Notes under the pieces: generated by a model | What the model was told of the DNA's origin: nothing | The model's input: only the letters and a program-made list of their open reading frames with translations | Database searches by the model: none | NCBI GenBank assembly: GCA_014058105.1 | Contig: JACGCM010000510.1 | Coordinates: 434,001-498,000 of the forward strand | Length of the DNA stretch: 64,000 bases | Source of the DNA: Kingdonia uniflora | Taxonomy: Eukaryota; Streptophyta; Magnoliopsida; Ranunculales; Circaeasteraceae | Reading direction: 5' to 3' | Position numbers and translations under genes: made by a program | Shown here: positions 34,800-45,270 of the stretch, in pieces | Numbering within the stretch: the stretch's first letter is position 1 | How the letters are laid out: each line of letters begins with the position of its first letter

Positions 34800-35500
34800 T
34801 TACCACTACCCCCACTCCTTCTCCCATTTCCCCCCATTTTTAGGCACTCTAAGTATTTACCATACTGCCCTTATTTCTACACATATGTATGTGTGCCACA
34901 CTTTCCCTAGCAGAGTATTTCCTTTACTGTTTCGAACCCTCGATACCCACTCAAAACAACGACTATACATGATTTTACCTTCGATAACTCTTTTCCTTCG
35001 ACTCTAGACTCTGGAAACCCTATCCGGGCCTGCCACATCACCTTCATTTACCAACACATGGCCTCCACCCCATTCCGAAGGAAACATAATTATGACCTGT
35101 TACGACACACTGCCCTATGCACAATATCACTTCTGACACCGCTGCCATTCCGACTGTCAACTTTTTACAGTCGAGGACTCCCATCTATTCGTCTTTTAGC
35201 CATCTTGTACGCTCAGCCATCGTCGTACCCCTCGATCACATTTGTTCGACCATCGATCACTGCTTTTCCCGAGGCCTCGAACTTTATTACCATTTCTATT
35301 CGTTCTCATATTCACATTTATATCGAAGCTTAACCGTCCCTAAATTATCATTGCTTACATTACCTGCACCTGCTATGATTCATACATCGATAACCAAATT
35401 CTTGTTTCATTCAATAAAGCACGGGAATACAAAAAAAAATTAAAATAGCAGTAACAACAAGCTTAACAATGATAACATTTTACTTTACATACCCACCCAC
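34800..35500. other. spacer between the two antisense ORFs of element E
   Basis: Low-complexity CT-rich DNA on the plus strand. Frames here of about 90-108 codons are Ser/Leu/Tyr-rich shadows of this composition. No protein resemblance seen. Confidence 0.4.
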
Positions 35501-35518
35501 AATACCGAAGAACCTCCC

Positions 35519-35851
35519 CTATTTACATACGAGGCAGTTCTTCCAGTACCTCACACAAACCTTGGCAACCGTGGCAGTATCTTCGGCTTCCACCAGTTGC
35601 TCTGCCAGGTCCCGCAGTAACATAGTTCGTTGAGTCAAATTTGGGAATCACCATTGCAGAACTCTACACCACTGCGCGAACGGTTGCCCGCAGATCACTT
35701 CTCCTGGCTCTAGCTCCACCAAGTCTGGCATCGACCCATCCAAGTCTTGATCCCTAAAATACTATTATCTCAGCACCATAGCCTTGGCATGCACTCATTC
35801 ATTCTTCACCTTCAGTTTCTTCTGGTATTGTATGTTTGGAGTAGGTTCCAT
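35519..35851 (-). pseudogene. element E: antisense ORF1
   Basis: One continuous minus frame from ATG 35851 to TAG 35519 with four internal stops, so it is dead but alignable. The best-preserved part is YFRDQDLDGSMPDLVELEPG, followed by WFPNLTQRTMLLRDLAEQLV, EAEDTATVAKVC, in register with WFASMRNCWRSVEDRKKFVL ... NEDMDIASGLLKAC of D. A TATA box lies 60-70 bp upstream. Function unknown. Confidence 0.6.
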
Positions 35852-35910
35852 TAGTGTTCTAAATAAAGAGGAAGATAAGGAGTATTTGAACTTTCCCTTT
35901 TAAACAACCC

Positions 35911-35920
35911 CTATTTATAC
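35911..35920 (-). promoter_or_regulatory. TATA box of antisense ORF1, element E
   Basis: The minus strand reads GTATAAATAG about 60 bp before the ORF1 ATG (35851), in the same relative place as in C, B and D. Confidence 0.6.
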
Positions 35921-36074
35921 CTTGTTTAAGGCGCATTCATTACCTTTCTTAATTAGCATTACCTTAATATCTCTTCTTGGAACTACCCACATTCACTCCA
36001 GTCAACTTTTTAACTACCCATGCCCAACAGTTTTTCTCAGCACGCGCCCTCTATAATAATTTCTACATCCCCTA

Positions 36075-36089
36075 CTGAGAGGGGGCGAA
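36075..36089 (+). other. element E: polypurine tract
   Basis: TGAGAGGGGGCGAA-type run directly before the 3' LTR start (TGTATTAGCC). It is the same purine run as the inverse of the C and D tracts (ttgtgagggggcgat). Confidence 0.8.
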
Positions 36090-36780
36090 TGTATTAGCCT
36101 ACTCGCAGCCTTCTAGAATAAGCTGAATACTCGAAGGCTACATCGAAGCCTACTAAAAGACAAGAAGCCCAGTCAGGCAACATCAAAGTCCATGAAGCCT
36201 CTCAAAAGTAACTAAGCATTCAAACACGACACCAAAGCTAGTCAAAGTGAAAGACAAAGACAGTCGACCAATAATAATCCCATAAGGGATTCAACCATAG
36301 TAATCCATGGTCGAAGGTAGACATACCTGACAGCCAGCTCACCAGACAGAATAATAAAAATGAACTGCCAAACAACTATAGTGTCAGAACCGACTCCATG
36401 TACAAAACAACTATCCCAAAGGATATACATGTAATCTGACCCCTCATGATGACTCACCCCTTTCCTATATCCTATAAATATGAAAAGGAGGACACTACGG
36501 AGGGGTTAGAAAAACTTTGCCTAAAAACTTCTTAAATATTACCTTCAAATATCTTATAATGATCTCTATACACGAACTGTCATCTCAATCAATATATATG
36601 CCAATCTATCTTCAAATCCATTCTAGAGGTCATGTAATACCCAATTCATAGACTCCACGCAAGTATGTTAGTGTAGTAATCAAGTTTATTATTATCTTAT
36701 ATGCTTGCCAAAACCCCTAGCTGAAAATAACCTCCATGGTATAAGAGCTAGTTTCCCCTTTACAAAACTTGGCCCCTATA
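36090..36780 (+). repeat. element E: 3' LTR (691 bp)
   Basis: Starts TGTATTAGCCTACTCG and ends gcccctata; the usual CA end has become TA by C-to-T change. Same length as the 5' LTR. Confidence 0.9.
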
Positions 36781-36801
36781 TTTGGCGTCATCTATGGGAA
36801 T
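36781..36801 (+). other. element E: primer-site tail beyond the 3' LTR
   Basis: Reads tt followed by TGGCGTCATCTATGGGAA and t, then the AGTTT duplication (36802-36806). The 18-mer matches the family primer site. Its last bases GGGAA agree with the PBS of A, not with E's own internal sequence (CTATA), which suggests copying from the tRNA primer rather than from the element. Confidence 0.8.
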
Positions 36802-36806
36802 AGTTT

Positions 36807-39800
36807 TTCTTTTAAAGCACGTAGCACTTCATATTTCTTCTGAACCTTTGCCAGTTCACCCTATAACAATAGTTAACATTCACATATATACTAGTTCACA
36901 TATTCAAATAGATTATACGTTGCATTCAACAAGTTTACTCTATAACATAATATTTGAGTACTTTCTATATAATCAACACAGTGAACATATTTCATTTGTC
37001 ATCCAAGCTGTGTACTAAAATCTAATGCATATGTAAGTTCGATAAGTACCTGAGCTACTTTACTTTTGCTTCTTTGAGCTACGAGAAGGCTGCCCCTTGT
37101 CTCTCACACTCTTTGAGTTATCTACTTGAACATCTAAAGGAGCTATAAAGGTCACCACCTCTTGCTGGCATTGTTTTCACCGTGACCAAGGTATTAGGCC
37201 CTTAACCTCCTCCTCGTCCTCTTTTGACTTATTTTCTCTTAATCTAGGAGTTGGCTTTTCAAGAACCTTTTTCTCCATATCTTTTGTAAACCACATATTT
37301 TCAGTCTTTACGTTTTCCACATCAAAATCTTTCCCGTAATCCATTACATACTTCCTAAATTCGTTATCTACCCTCGCCAACTCCCCTCCATAAAAATCAA
37401 TAACACTTTCTATATGACACTCATACTCCGTTCAAACTGTGACTTTTGGTCATGATGGATAAAGATGCTCCTTCAACTGCATGTGTACCCGGTATAGACG
37501 CTTGCGCGTTTCTTTTTGTAATACACCTAACGCGCACACATAACTTTCTATCTTCTTGCGAGCAGATTTTTTCTTTCGACAGTAGAGACGCTAAATACAT
37601 TTTTTGCTCCATATGTTGCGTCAATACATCTTGCAACTCATTTATCTTACCCTCTAACTTCTGTTGTACCTTTATTTGCTCTTTCCTTATCCTAAAAAAT
37701 ACAATCCTCATGGCCCTCTGGTCTTACATAAAGCCAAAAGCATCAGGTAAAGGTTTTATATCACCCCATATAACAGATACTCCAGCTCGAGCTGAATATT
37801 TTTTCACCTCTACACTATGACGATTGCGTGCTTCTTGAGCTAGAAACATTACTCGAGCTGGGTCAGGTACTGCACCCTTTTCTTTTAAGAGTTCTACATA
37901 AGCTTCTTTTAAACCCCGTTCACTATCTACTTTGACCTCAAAATACAATGTCAGAGCTACCAATAGTTTTTGACACCTAGCCTTATCACTCGAGTCACTA
38001 AAACAGGTCAAGTCTTTTGGTTTTCATACTGACACCCCCCTTTCTATTTTTTTATCTTAGTATATCTACACTGAAGATTAAATAATTTTTAATTTTTTTT
38101 TCTGAGTTAGACTTAAACTGCCTTATCTCATACTCAGTTTTATTTATTACCTGTTGAACACGAGCCATCGAATCCCTCGCTCTACCCAACAATTTCTCCA
38201 GAAAGGTCATAGTATTTCTCAGCCGCTCTACCTCCTACACAGATTACAAATATCTTATTATCGTACATCCATTCAAACAGAGGATATTAAAAAGGGTCTA
38301 TCAAACTTAAATAGTTTTACGACCATACAGAGTACAATCCCATCATAGACAAACAAACAACGTAGTTTAAAATAGAATACCAGAGATTGATTAAAGATTC
38401 TTGTTGATTTCTACCTCAGATGGAGGATCCCTTTCTTATCAGCAGCTGCAATTGGTACAGTTGGTGAAACAGTTACATTAGCTGGAGCAACCGCATCTCC
38501 CACCACTTTATCCTCTACATCTACAACAAAGACTTTCTCCTTGTATTTGCCAATCTGGCTCAGCTCTACATCAGCAGCAGTCAACCCAAAGCAGTAGTAA
38601 GATTGGACAAAATAATATCTTTTTGCCCGTAATGCGGTCCATGCTAAGGAGATAACCTGATCGTGCTCGGACAACTCTGTATAACGCTCTTCAGCAGCTT
38701 TTACATCTTCAACTCTCTTTTTTTCTCTATCTCAAGCTTATTTTTGGGCTCCTTCATTCTAGCCGTTTGAGCATCCAGCCTTTGAGTAAGCTCTTCGAAC
38801 TCCTGGCTCATCTTCCCAATAAGCTTCATTGCCCCCTTCATCAACATCGAGAGTTATCAATACAAACACACAAGTTCAGTACAACATATCCTATTGCAAA
38901 TACGACACATAAGAGATTTCAATACATACCGCAAGAGTCTGCCCCTGAAATACGTCATCAAGCTGATACGAATCAGCCCCCACTATTGTACAGTATTTTT
39001 GTTCCAGTTCTCTTAACTTGGCTGCAACCTTGGCATTGGTACGATCGCTTCCTTTACCTTCATGCCACTTCCTTTTAAGCGCACTCTTATCTGCATCTTA
39101 AGGAGTGACCTCACTCACCACCAACTCCTCCACTACATTCCCAACAATAGGTTTAACAACCTCTTTCTCTGGGACTACCCCCACACTAGAAATAGGAACT
39201 TTTGGAGCTGACTTTCTCACCCTCCACATTGTCCGTTTTGCATTCGTATTTTCTGGCTCAGGCGGAGGAAGACTAGTAAAATCATCTACAGAAATACAGG
39301 CCTTCTTCTTTTTAGCCATAACTCGATTCTTGTGAGCTCGTTGAACTTTGTGTACTTTAGAGTTTACCCTCTTATCCCTCCGGATACCTAACTTACCAAG
39401 TACTTGCTTTAATTCGACCTGCTCAAGAGCTGCACAATCGAACAAGCTGGTATTATCAGGTAGAGATGTAAGATTAGGACCTGACAAACAAGAACATGGT
39501 TAGCAGCTCGAAGACACGCTGATGATTAGCCAAAGGTGATAAATGTTACTTACTCGAATTATAATATTTATGGTTTAGGACGAGCGCTTGTTCATCTGGA
39601 ACCTGGATACAGTTGCCCCTACCCATACAAGGTGATTATTCCATGGTCTACCCGCAGATTCAAAGTCAAAAAGATTTGGCCTAGAAAAATCTCTATACAG
39701 ATAACCACTATTAAGACCTTTGACAAACTTCCATTTATAAAATTTCAGCACGTCATCAGCCTCGAACTGCTTTATAGTTCCTTTTCTTTTCCATTTCTCA

Positions 39801-40378
39801 TTCAGTGCCTCACATACTCTCATCATTTCATATACATTCCTATTTAATTGGGCAGGGCGGCACTGTAAAGCATTCATGACCCCTTTATGAAAGAAGGTCA
39901 GAGGAACCTTAAGGCCATAAATGACCTAATTCAGATAGTACAAAAACCTATCATTCGGGCCAGCCATCCCCATACCATTATAGTATGGAATATTTACATT
40001 TGCATCAATACCCTTATTTATTTTCTACTTATCTAGGCAAAGAACTTGGTAGAATACCGCTTCCTCACCTTTCACTGGCACATAGGCTCTAAATCACCGG
40101 CCTTGGTTCATCATATAGTCTCCCCACTCTCGTAATTTCTTTTTATGTTTCAGAAATTCCTTCTTTACATTTATTCCCTCAGAGTATATGATAAATAAAT
40201 TATCTTTCACCTTGGCATCCTCTTCCTCTATAACCTTCTCTACTTCACTGGGTTCCCCAGCCTCAACACATACAATAACTTCTATCTTATCTACAACCTC
40301 TTCCATTACATTATAATCGTCCTCCCTCCCCGACGATGATATTTCCTCTGAACTAGAAGATACTACAAATTTACTCAT
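36807..40378 (-). pseudogene. element A: antisense ORF2, N-terminal and middle parts
   Basis: Minus strand from MSKFVVSSSSEEISSSGRED (ATG 40378). The best domain is at 39,900-39,600: LTFFHKGVMNALQCRPAQLN, NVYEMMRVCEALNEKW, FYKWKFVKGL, RPNLFDFESAGRPWNNHLVW. This parallels D and F and resembles the PF04195 'putative gypsy type transposon' domain. A basic segment (39487-39098), a linker with coil (38011-37421) and further coil down to 36807 follow, with stops. The frame continues at 29670 beyond element E. An intron-exon structure is likely because D and F share splice-like breaks. Function unknown. Confidence 0.65.
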
Positions 40379-40983
40379 GGGATTTATAGTTTTTGAACGC
40401 ATACTGGTCCTACAGATACACAAAATATTTTATCATTGTCTCTACATTACATGCTGCACCTTACACACAGTAGAAATAACCTCACCCATACTTTTTACCC
40501 AGTCAAAACATTTACTTTCAAAAACAATAGTAAATTATTTTTAACTTTCCATCTTCTTCTCCATAAAAACATATTTTTTCTATCTACAGTCTGTTTCGAT
40601 ACCCAAAACTTGTGTATAAAACAAAAAATTGCAGGCAATTCCTCAGCCCCTATACCCTACTTTTCAACCTTTGGATATCCCAAAATTACTCTTATACAGC
40701 AGCAATGGACATCCAAAATATATACAGATTACATAATACAAAATCAAAACAAAAGCATAAATCACTAACCTGTACTAGAAAAACTGCAATCTTCGGCTTT
40801 ACCCGAACGTTTCACAGAAATTAACCGCTCCTGTCGTTTCTCCAATAATTTTTTATCACCAGATGAAGCCTTCCCTACCAAATCACACTCAGAATCAAAC
40901 GTCTCTTCTCTATGGAGATATGGGTTATACAACTTTTCTCTCTCTCTATAAATGTAGATAATTTATGGGGGAGAGAGATACGA

Positions 40984-40992
40984 GTTTTTATA
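40984..40992 (-). promoter_or_regulatory. TATA-like box upstream of antisense ORF2, element A
   Basis: The minus strand reads TATAAAAAC, followed by a purine-rich GA leader, about 600 bp before ATG 40378. The distance is long, so it is only a candidate. Confidence 0.35.
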
Positions 40993-41454
40993 CTCTCCCT
41001 CGGTTTACGATATGATGGATCCTTCAGACATATGTTAGTCACCCATACTGTCTCTACAGTAACGCATTTTCATCTCGCGGCATCATCATGACTTTTGTGA
41101 TAGCGTCTACAATCATCACGTCTGTCTCTATTTTTTCCATTAAAAAATTCTGCCTCTCTTTCCCAATCCAGTATACACAACCAGTCACCTTACTTTTATA
41201 CAAGATAGTACCAGAATATATGACATTCCTAAAATAGTTCAATATATAAATTCAAAAATATCTATACAGTTGTTAAAATTAGACAGTTGTAATCCGTATT
41301 ATCTGCCACATGAATAGTCGATAAATACCTTGATTTTATTCATTCTACTTCGTAGATTCAATCTAGCTCATTCTACATTTAACAGATAACAAAAATAGGT
41401 TACTGCAAACAAATTACTTATTTATTTTGAACTTTCAAAGTTTGAAGTTTACAG

Positions 41455-41808
41455 TCACATATAGTTACATTTAAAGCAGCCTGGATGATTCACCACACCA
41501 TATGGTATTATTTCCCCTCCTGCTCCTCTCTTATCTTCATCAGTAAGCTTGTCCCATGCAATATCTCGAACAACTTCTTCTCATAAAGTTACATCCAACA
41601 GTAACCTAGAGAACACGTCACACCAGAAAAAGTGGTCATATTCTACACGCCCGCCTTCATTATCTAAGCCACCCATCTTCAACAAAAATTCTGGTAACAC
41701 GGTATCGTAAGGCAACTGACAAAAATACTAATCATGAAGTTTAACGACCTTGATATAGAACCTACCTTCTACTGCATGACGAACACGCTAAGAATGCATT
41801 ATCACCAT
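41455..41808 (-). pseudogene. element A: antisense ORF1
   Basis: 354-nt minus frame with three internal stops. It is clearly the same protein as 42447-42800 on the plus strand, with the same total length: RVRHAVEG against RVRHAREG, FFWCDVFSRLL against YFWCDVFYDMI, DKLTDED against DKIADED, and the end NHPGCFKCNYM against RHLGCFRCNYF. A TATA-like CCTATATAAG lies 72-81 bp upstream. Confidence 0.7.
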
Positions 41809-41879
41809 GGTTATTTGTACTTCCTCTACAGCAACTTGTCCCTGAAGAAGATATATGGCATAACAAACAAAGATCACTA

Positions 41880-41889
41880 CTTATATAGG
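41880..41889 (-). promoter_or_regulatory. TATA-like box of antisense ORF1, element A
   Basis: CCTATATAAG on the minus strand, about 72 bp upstream of ATG 41808. Confidence 0.5.
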
Positions 41890-41989
41890 CACCAAGAGGA
41901 TCTATGAAAATCTAAATTGCCCCACAAATTTGTTGAAGCATATATTATACATATTTTTAGAAACAAGATTATCAGCAAAAGTAAAAAAA

Positions 41990-42202
41990 TATTCAGAACC
42001 TCTATTATAATAGTTTGTAATCCTTAATAAAATCTCTCTCTCTCTCTCTCTTTCTAAATCCTCAAAGATAGGTCATGGTTTTTAGCCTATTCAAAGGTTT
42101 TCCATGTTAAACTTTGTGTTAATTGTTATTTGTTATTTACTAGTCGTTCTGAATATCTTTGATGTAAAGATTAAGTTCGGATCATAAAATTAGGCTATTA
42201 CA
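41990..42202 (+). repeat. element A: truncated 3' LTR (last 213 bp)
   Basis: Matches 21623-21827 (tattcagaacc, aaggttttccatg, ggctattaca end) but similarity stops abruptly at 41990, so the first two-thirds of the LTR and the PPT are deleted. A (CT)n run at 42028-42049 is expanded relative to the 5' LTR. Confidence 0.8.
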
Positions 42203-42446
42203 AGTATGGTGATGCTTCGAGGTAATAAAAAACTTTTCTCGAGCTGAAAAGTGGTGAATATGAAGTTCGTGCAAAGAGGATGTAATCAACTATATATTTA
42301 GCTTGATTTGAGGGTATGGAACTGATGGATAAGTCTGACAACCATTAAGGTTATGAAGGATAAGTTTCAATATGATTAAGGGGATTTGGGTTTATCTTTT
42401 GTTGCCTATAAGTAAAGGAGTCTACCAAGATGTAGAATCAGTAAAA

Positions 42447-42800
42447 ATGGTGAGGATTCTCCCTCAGAGAGTTCGTCATGCAAGAGAGGGACATTTGGTG
42501 ATAATGGTCACAAAAGTACGTGAACAGATATTTGGGCCTCTCGGATATGAGGACGATCTACCGATTTTTGTATTACAGCTTCAAGAATTGACTGCAAGAG
42601 AAAAGGATATCGAATTGGATTGATATTTTTGGTGTGATGTTTTTTATGATATGATAACTGACTCTGAAGCTCAAAAGATTGTTGTGAGAGAGATTTCTCT
42701 AGATAAGATAGCTGATGAAGATGAGTTGATTGATGGTGGTGAATTGATTAGATGTAGAGCTATAAGACATTTGGGATGTTTCAGATGTAATTACTTTTGA
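42447..42800 (+). pseudogene. antisense ORF1-like gene (probably element C, second small ORF)
   Basis: ATG 42447 to TGA 42800 with a single internal TGA (42621-42623) where a Trp or similar codon would be. Reads MVRILPQRVRHAREG, REQIFGPLGYEDDLPIFVLQ, LTAREKDIELD-YFWCDVFYD, DKIADEDELIDGGELIR and HLGCFRCNYF. It is homologous to 41455-41808 and to the D ORF1 ending GHTDCFKYKY. It lies directly right of element A, so I place it in C after the A insertion. No known function. Confidence 0.65.
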
Positions 42801-43249
42801 GAGATCGGTTGTATGGCAGTTTAAAATATTGTAATGGGATAAAAATAAAAATATTATTGGATTCTCTGTGATTTTATCTATGTTATATGGATTCTGCTTG
42901 GATTTTGAATTTATGAATCTGTGTTCTATGAAATTACCATCGAAATGATTATAAATACGTTGGGTCATCTACAGTAATAATCTGAAAATCATAAGGATGA
43001 GATAAAAAGAGGAGTGTGAGTTCGAATTGTCTCTAGTAAGGAGTTGTTATGGATGTGGAGAGGTGTGAAAGAAAAATGAGTATGAAAGATAAAAATGTAT
43101 TTAATAATAGGCGTTGTTGCCATAATAAAAGAGTATATTACTCTAGAGGCGTGATAGGACTGACAGGAGCAGTGGATGGGACATCTCGGTTAAAAAACTA
43201 AGGATGGCTGACACCAGTCCCTATAACTACCAGCGGTTTGAAAAAACAT

Positions 43250-43259
43250 CTATAAATAA
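43250..43259 (+). promoter_or_regulatory. TATA box of antisense ORF2 (element C)
   Basis: CTATAAATAA is followed by a C-run and a GA-rich leader ending at ATG 43348. The D element shows the same layout (cataagtacccc then GA leader, 58737-58825). Confidence 0.5.
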
Positions 43260-43347
43260 CCCCTCCCCCCCCCCTTTTTCAAAAAGTTTGCAGAAAGTAG
43301 AGAGACGAACGTCTAGAGAGAAAGAGATAAATTTAATAGCAGAGGCA

Positions 43348-44113
43348 ATGTTGAGAAAAATCTTGAGTTGAATCATCATTTTCAGATGGGTGAGGAGATT
43401 GTGATCTTTAAGGAAAAGAAGAATCGTTTGTTTTTTATTGCTTTGGTAAATTAGAAAATGCCTGGTATTCTAGCTGATTAATCATTTGTCGTTAAAGGTT
43501 AGTGTTTTAACATGAATTTCTTACTTCTATGTGATCTTATTGACATATGTGTTTGTGGATGATTCCATTTTTTTTTATTTTGAATTTTAAAAATTTTACT
43601 ATATGGGGAAAATTTTGCTTCTGCACTATTTGAGGAAAAAGTGGTTTTGGAACTTTATTTTCTTGTTCTAGTACAAAGTACTGTAGAGATAAGAAAAAAA
43701 TATACTATATATTTTTTTATTATATGAAAAACAACAATTGATGAGTGCGTAATTATAACATTTTTACTATACCCGAACATGTATTTTAGTCGCCCATTAT
43801 ACTTAATTTTGGGTACTTATGCGCGTTTGTTTGATTGTAGCTATTGGATATGGATATTTGAAACCAAACCCTTAAAGTCAAGTAAAAATGTCTCTAACAG
43901 TTCATAGCACAAAAAAAGTCAAAGACACAATATATTTGGTATCAAGATTGAAGAAATATATACACAAATATTCTTAGAAAATAAAATCAAAGAAAATATT
44001 ACATCCAAGATCTTTGAAGATATTTTATATTGAAGGTATATATAAGAGTTTCCATGAAGAAAGATCTCTACATCACTTAAGGGAATTATATGCAGGAATC
44101 TTAGGTGATTGGT
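43348..44113 (+). other. start of antisense ORF2 of element C and AT-rich remainder
   Basis: Only a few codons follow ATG 43348 before stops. The rest to 44113 is AT-rich with no recognisable domain. It ends where the tandem LTRs of B begin, so ORF2 of C seems cut off by that insertion. Confidence 0.35.
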
Positions 44114-45072
44114 TGTAATATTAAAATAAATTATTGTGAAAATGGTAATGGTGTATTTTTTGAGAAGATAATCTTCACCAATACTTATAGTGAGGATTAT
44201 GTAATAACAAGCTTAAATAAACATGATTTTACGTAGAAGCTCAGTAAAGGCTGAGAAAAACCACGACCTCGAGGAGGGTTTTGATAAAAAATCTAATAAG
44301 TGGCTAGTTATTTCAATTTGTTGTTTGGTAAGATAGTAAGGATGAATTAATAGTTAAGTTTTGGATTTGAATACCTCATTCTCTGCCTGTATTTATTGTA
44401 GATACAAGCAATTTGCCAAAAGAAAAATAGTTCCCAATTTCAGGGTGTGTAGGCGAACTTCATGAATCTCCAACGGCTTTATTTAACCAAACATAATGGC
44501 TACTTTTAGTAGGTCAAAAATTATGGTCGTAGACATGACATCTTCTCAAATAATGGAATATCTTCGACTAAGTTCTGTTGGCTTTTTTTTCTCAAACTTG
44601 TAATGACATATTTTCTAGGAAGATAATCTTTGCCAATACTTATAGTGAGGATTATGTAATAACAAGTTTAAGCAGACAAGATTTTGCGTAGAAACTTAGT
44701 AAAGGTTGAGAAAAATCACGACCCCGAGGAGGGTTTTGATGAAAAATCCAATAAGTTTCTCGTTATTATAATTTATTGTTTGGTAAGATAGTAAGGATAA
44801 ATGAATAGTAAATTTTAGATCTGAATAACTCATTCTCTACCTGTATTTATAGTAGATACAAACAGTTTACGAAAAGAAAAATAGTTCGCTATTTTGGGGG
44901 AGTGTGCAAACTTCGCAGATCTCCAACGGTTCTTTTTGACCAAGTATAACTGCTACTTTTAGTAGGTCAAGAATTGTGATCGCAGACGTGACATCTTCTC
45001 GAATGATGGAATATATTTGACTAAGTTTTGTTAGCTTCTCTTTGTCAAAACTGGGAAATATACTACTAGAAT
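44114..45072 (-). repeat. element B: two LTR copies in direct tandem
   Basis: Unit 1 (44114-44598) and unit 2 (44599-45072) share agataatctt, ccaatacttatagtgagg, aaaccacgacc-cgaggagg, tcattctct-cctgtattta and gctacttttagtaggtca, offset 455 bp. The core is the family LTR core (compare 21700 and 56310). Unit 1 starts TGTAATATT and unit 2 starts TGTAATGACA. Unit 2 ends tactactaga before a PPT-like atcgcc. Confidence 0.65.
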
Positions 45073-45260
45073 CGCCATATTCTCGATATAATTACTTGTT
45101 GTTGTGTCGAGAAGAACACCAGAATGTAAAACGATTGTCAAATGTCTGTAAAAGTCTGTTGCTATCATTTCTGAGGTAAAAGTCAAATAAACATGGTCAA
45201 TTTAGCTTCCCGAGGAGCATTTATGGTAGCATATTGGATTTCGTAATCTTGAAAGTAGGG

Positions 45261-45270
45261 ATATAAATAG
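45261..45270 (+). promoter_or_regulatory. TATA box, first antisense unit of element B
   Basis: ATATAAATAG about 190 bp after the LTR end, as in D (56983, 211 bp after its LTR). Confidence 0.5.

Larger units (their letters stand above)
29671..36801 (+). mobile_element. element E: gag-only LTR retrotransposon with antisense ORFs, nested in A
   Basis: LTRs of 691 bp at 29671-30361 and 36090-36780, PBS at 30364, gag 30421-31690, 3' tandem repeats 31683-32195, antisense ORF2 (minus) 32396-34600, antisense ORF1 (minus) 35519-35851, PPT 36075-36089. No protease, RT or integrase motif was found in any frame, so it must have depended on another element such as A for replication. The integrated unit extends 21 nt beyond the right LTR before the AGTTT duplication. 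Confidence 0.85.
21218..42202 (+). mobile_element. element A: Tat/Retand-like Ty3/gypsy retrotransposon with antisense genes, split by element E
   Basis: Order: 5' LTR, PBS, gag, protease, RT, RNase H, integrase, tandem repeats, antisense ORF2 (minus), antisense ORF1 (minus), truncated 3' LTR. Element E (29671-36801) sits inside the antisense ORF2, and a Tekay-like fragment sits inside RNase H. All sense domains carry stops. The non-chromovirus lineage is inferred from the RT motif (YIDDML), the absence of a chromodomain and the PBS type. The outer flanks (tgaat on the left, agtat on the right) do not form a matching duplication, so at least one end is altered. Confidence 0.75.
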
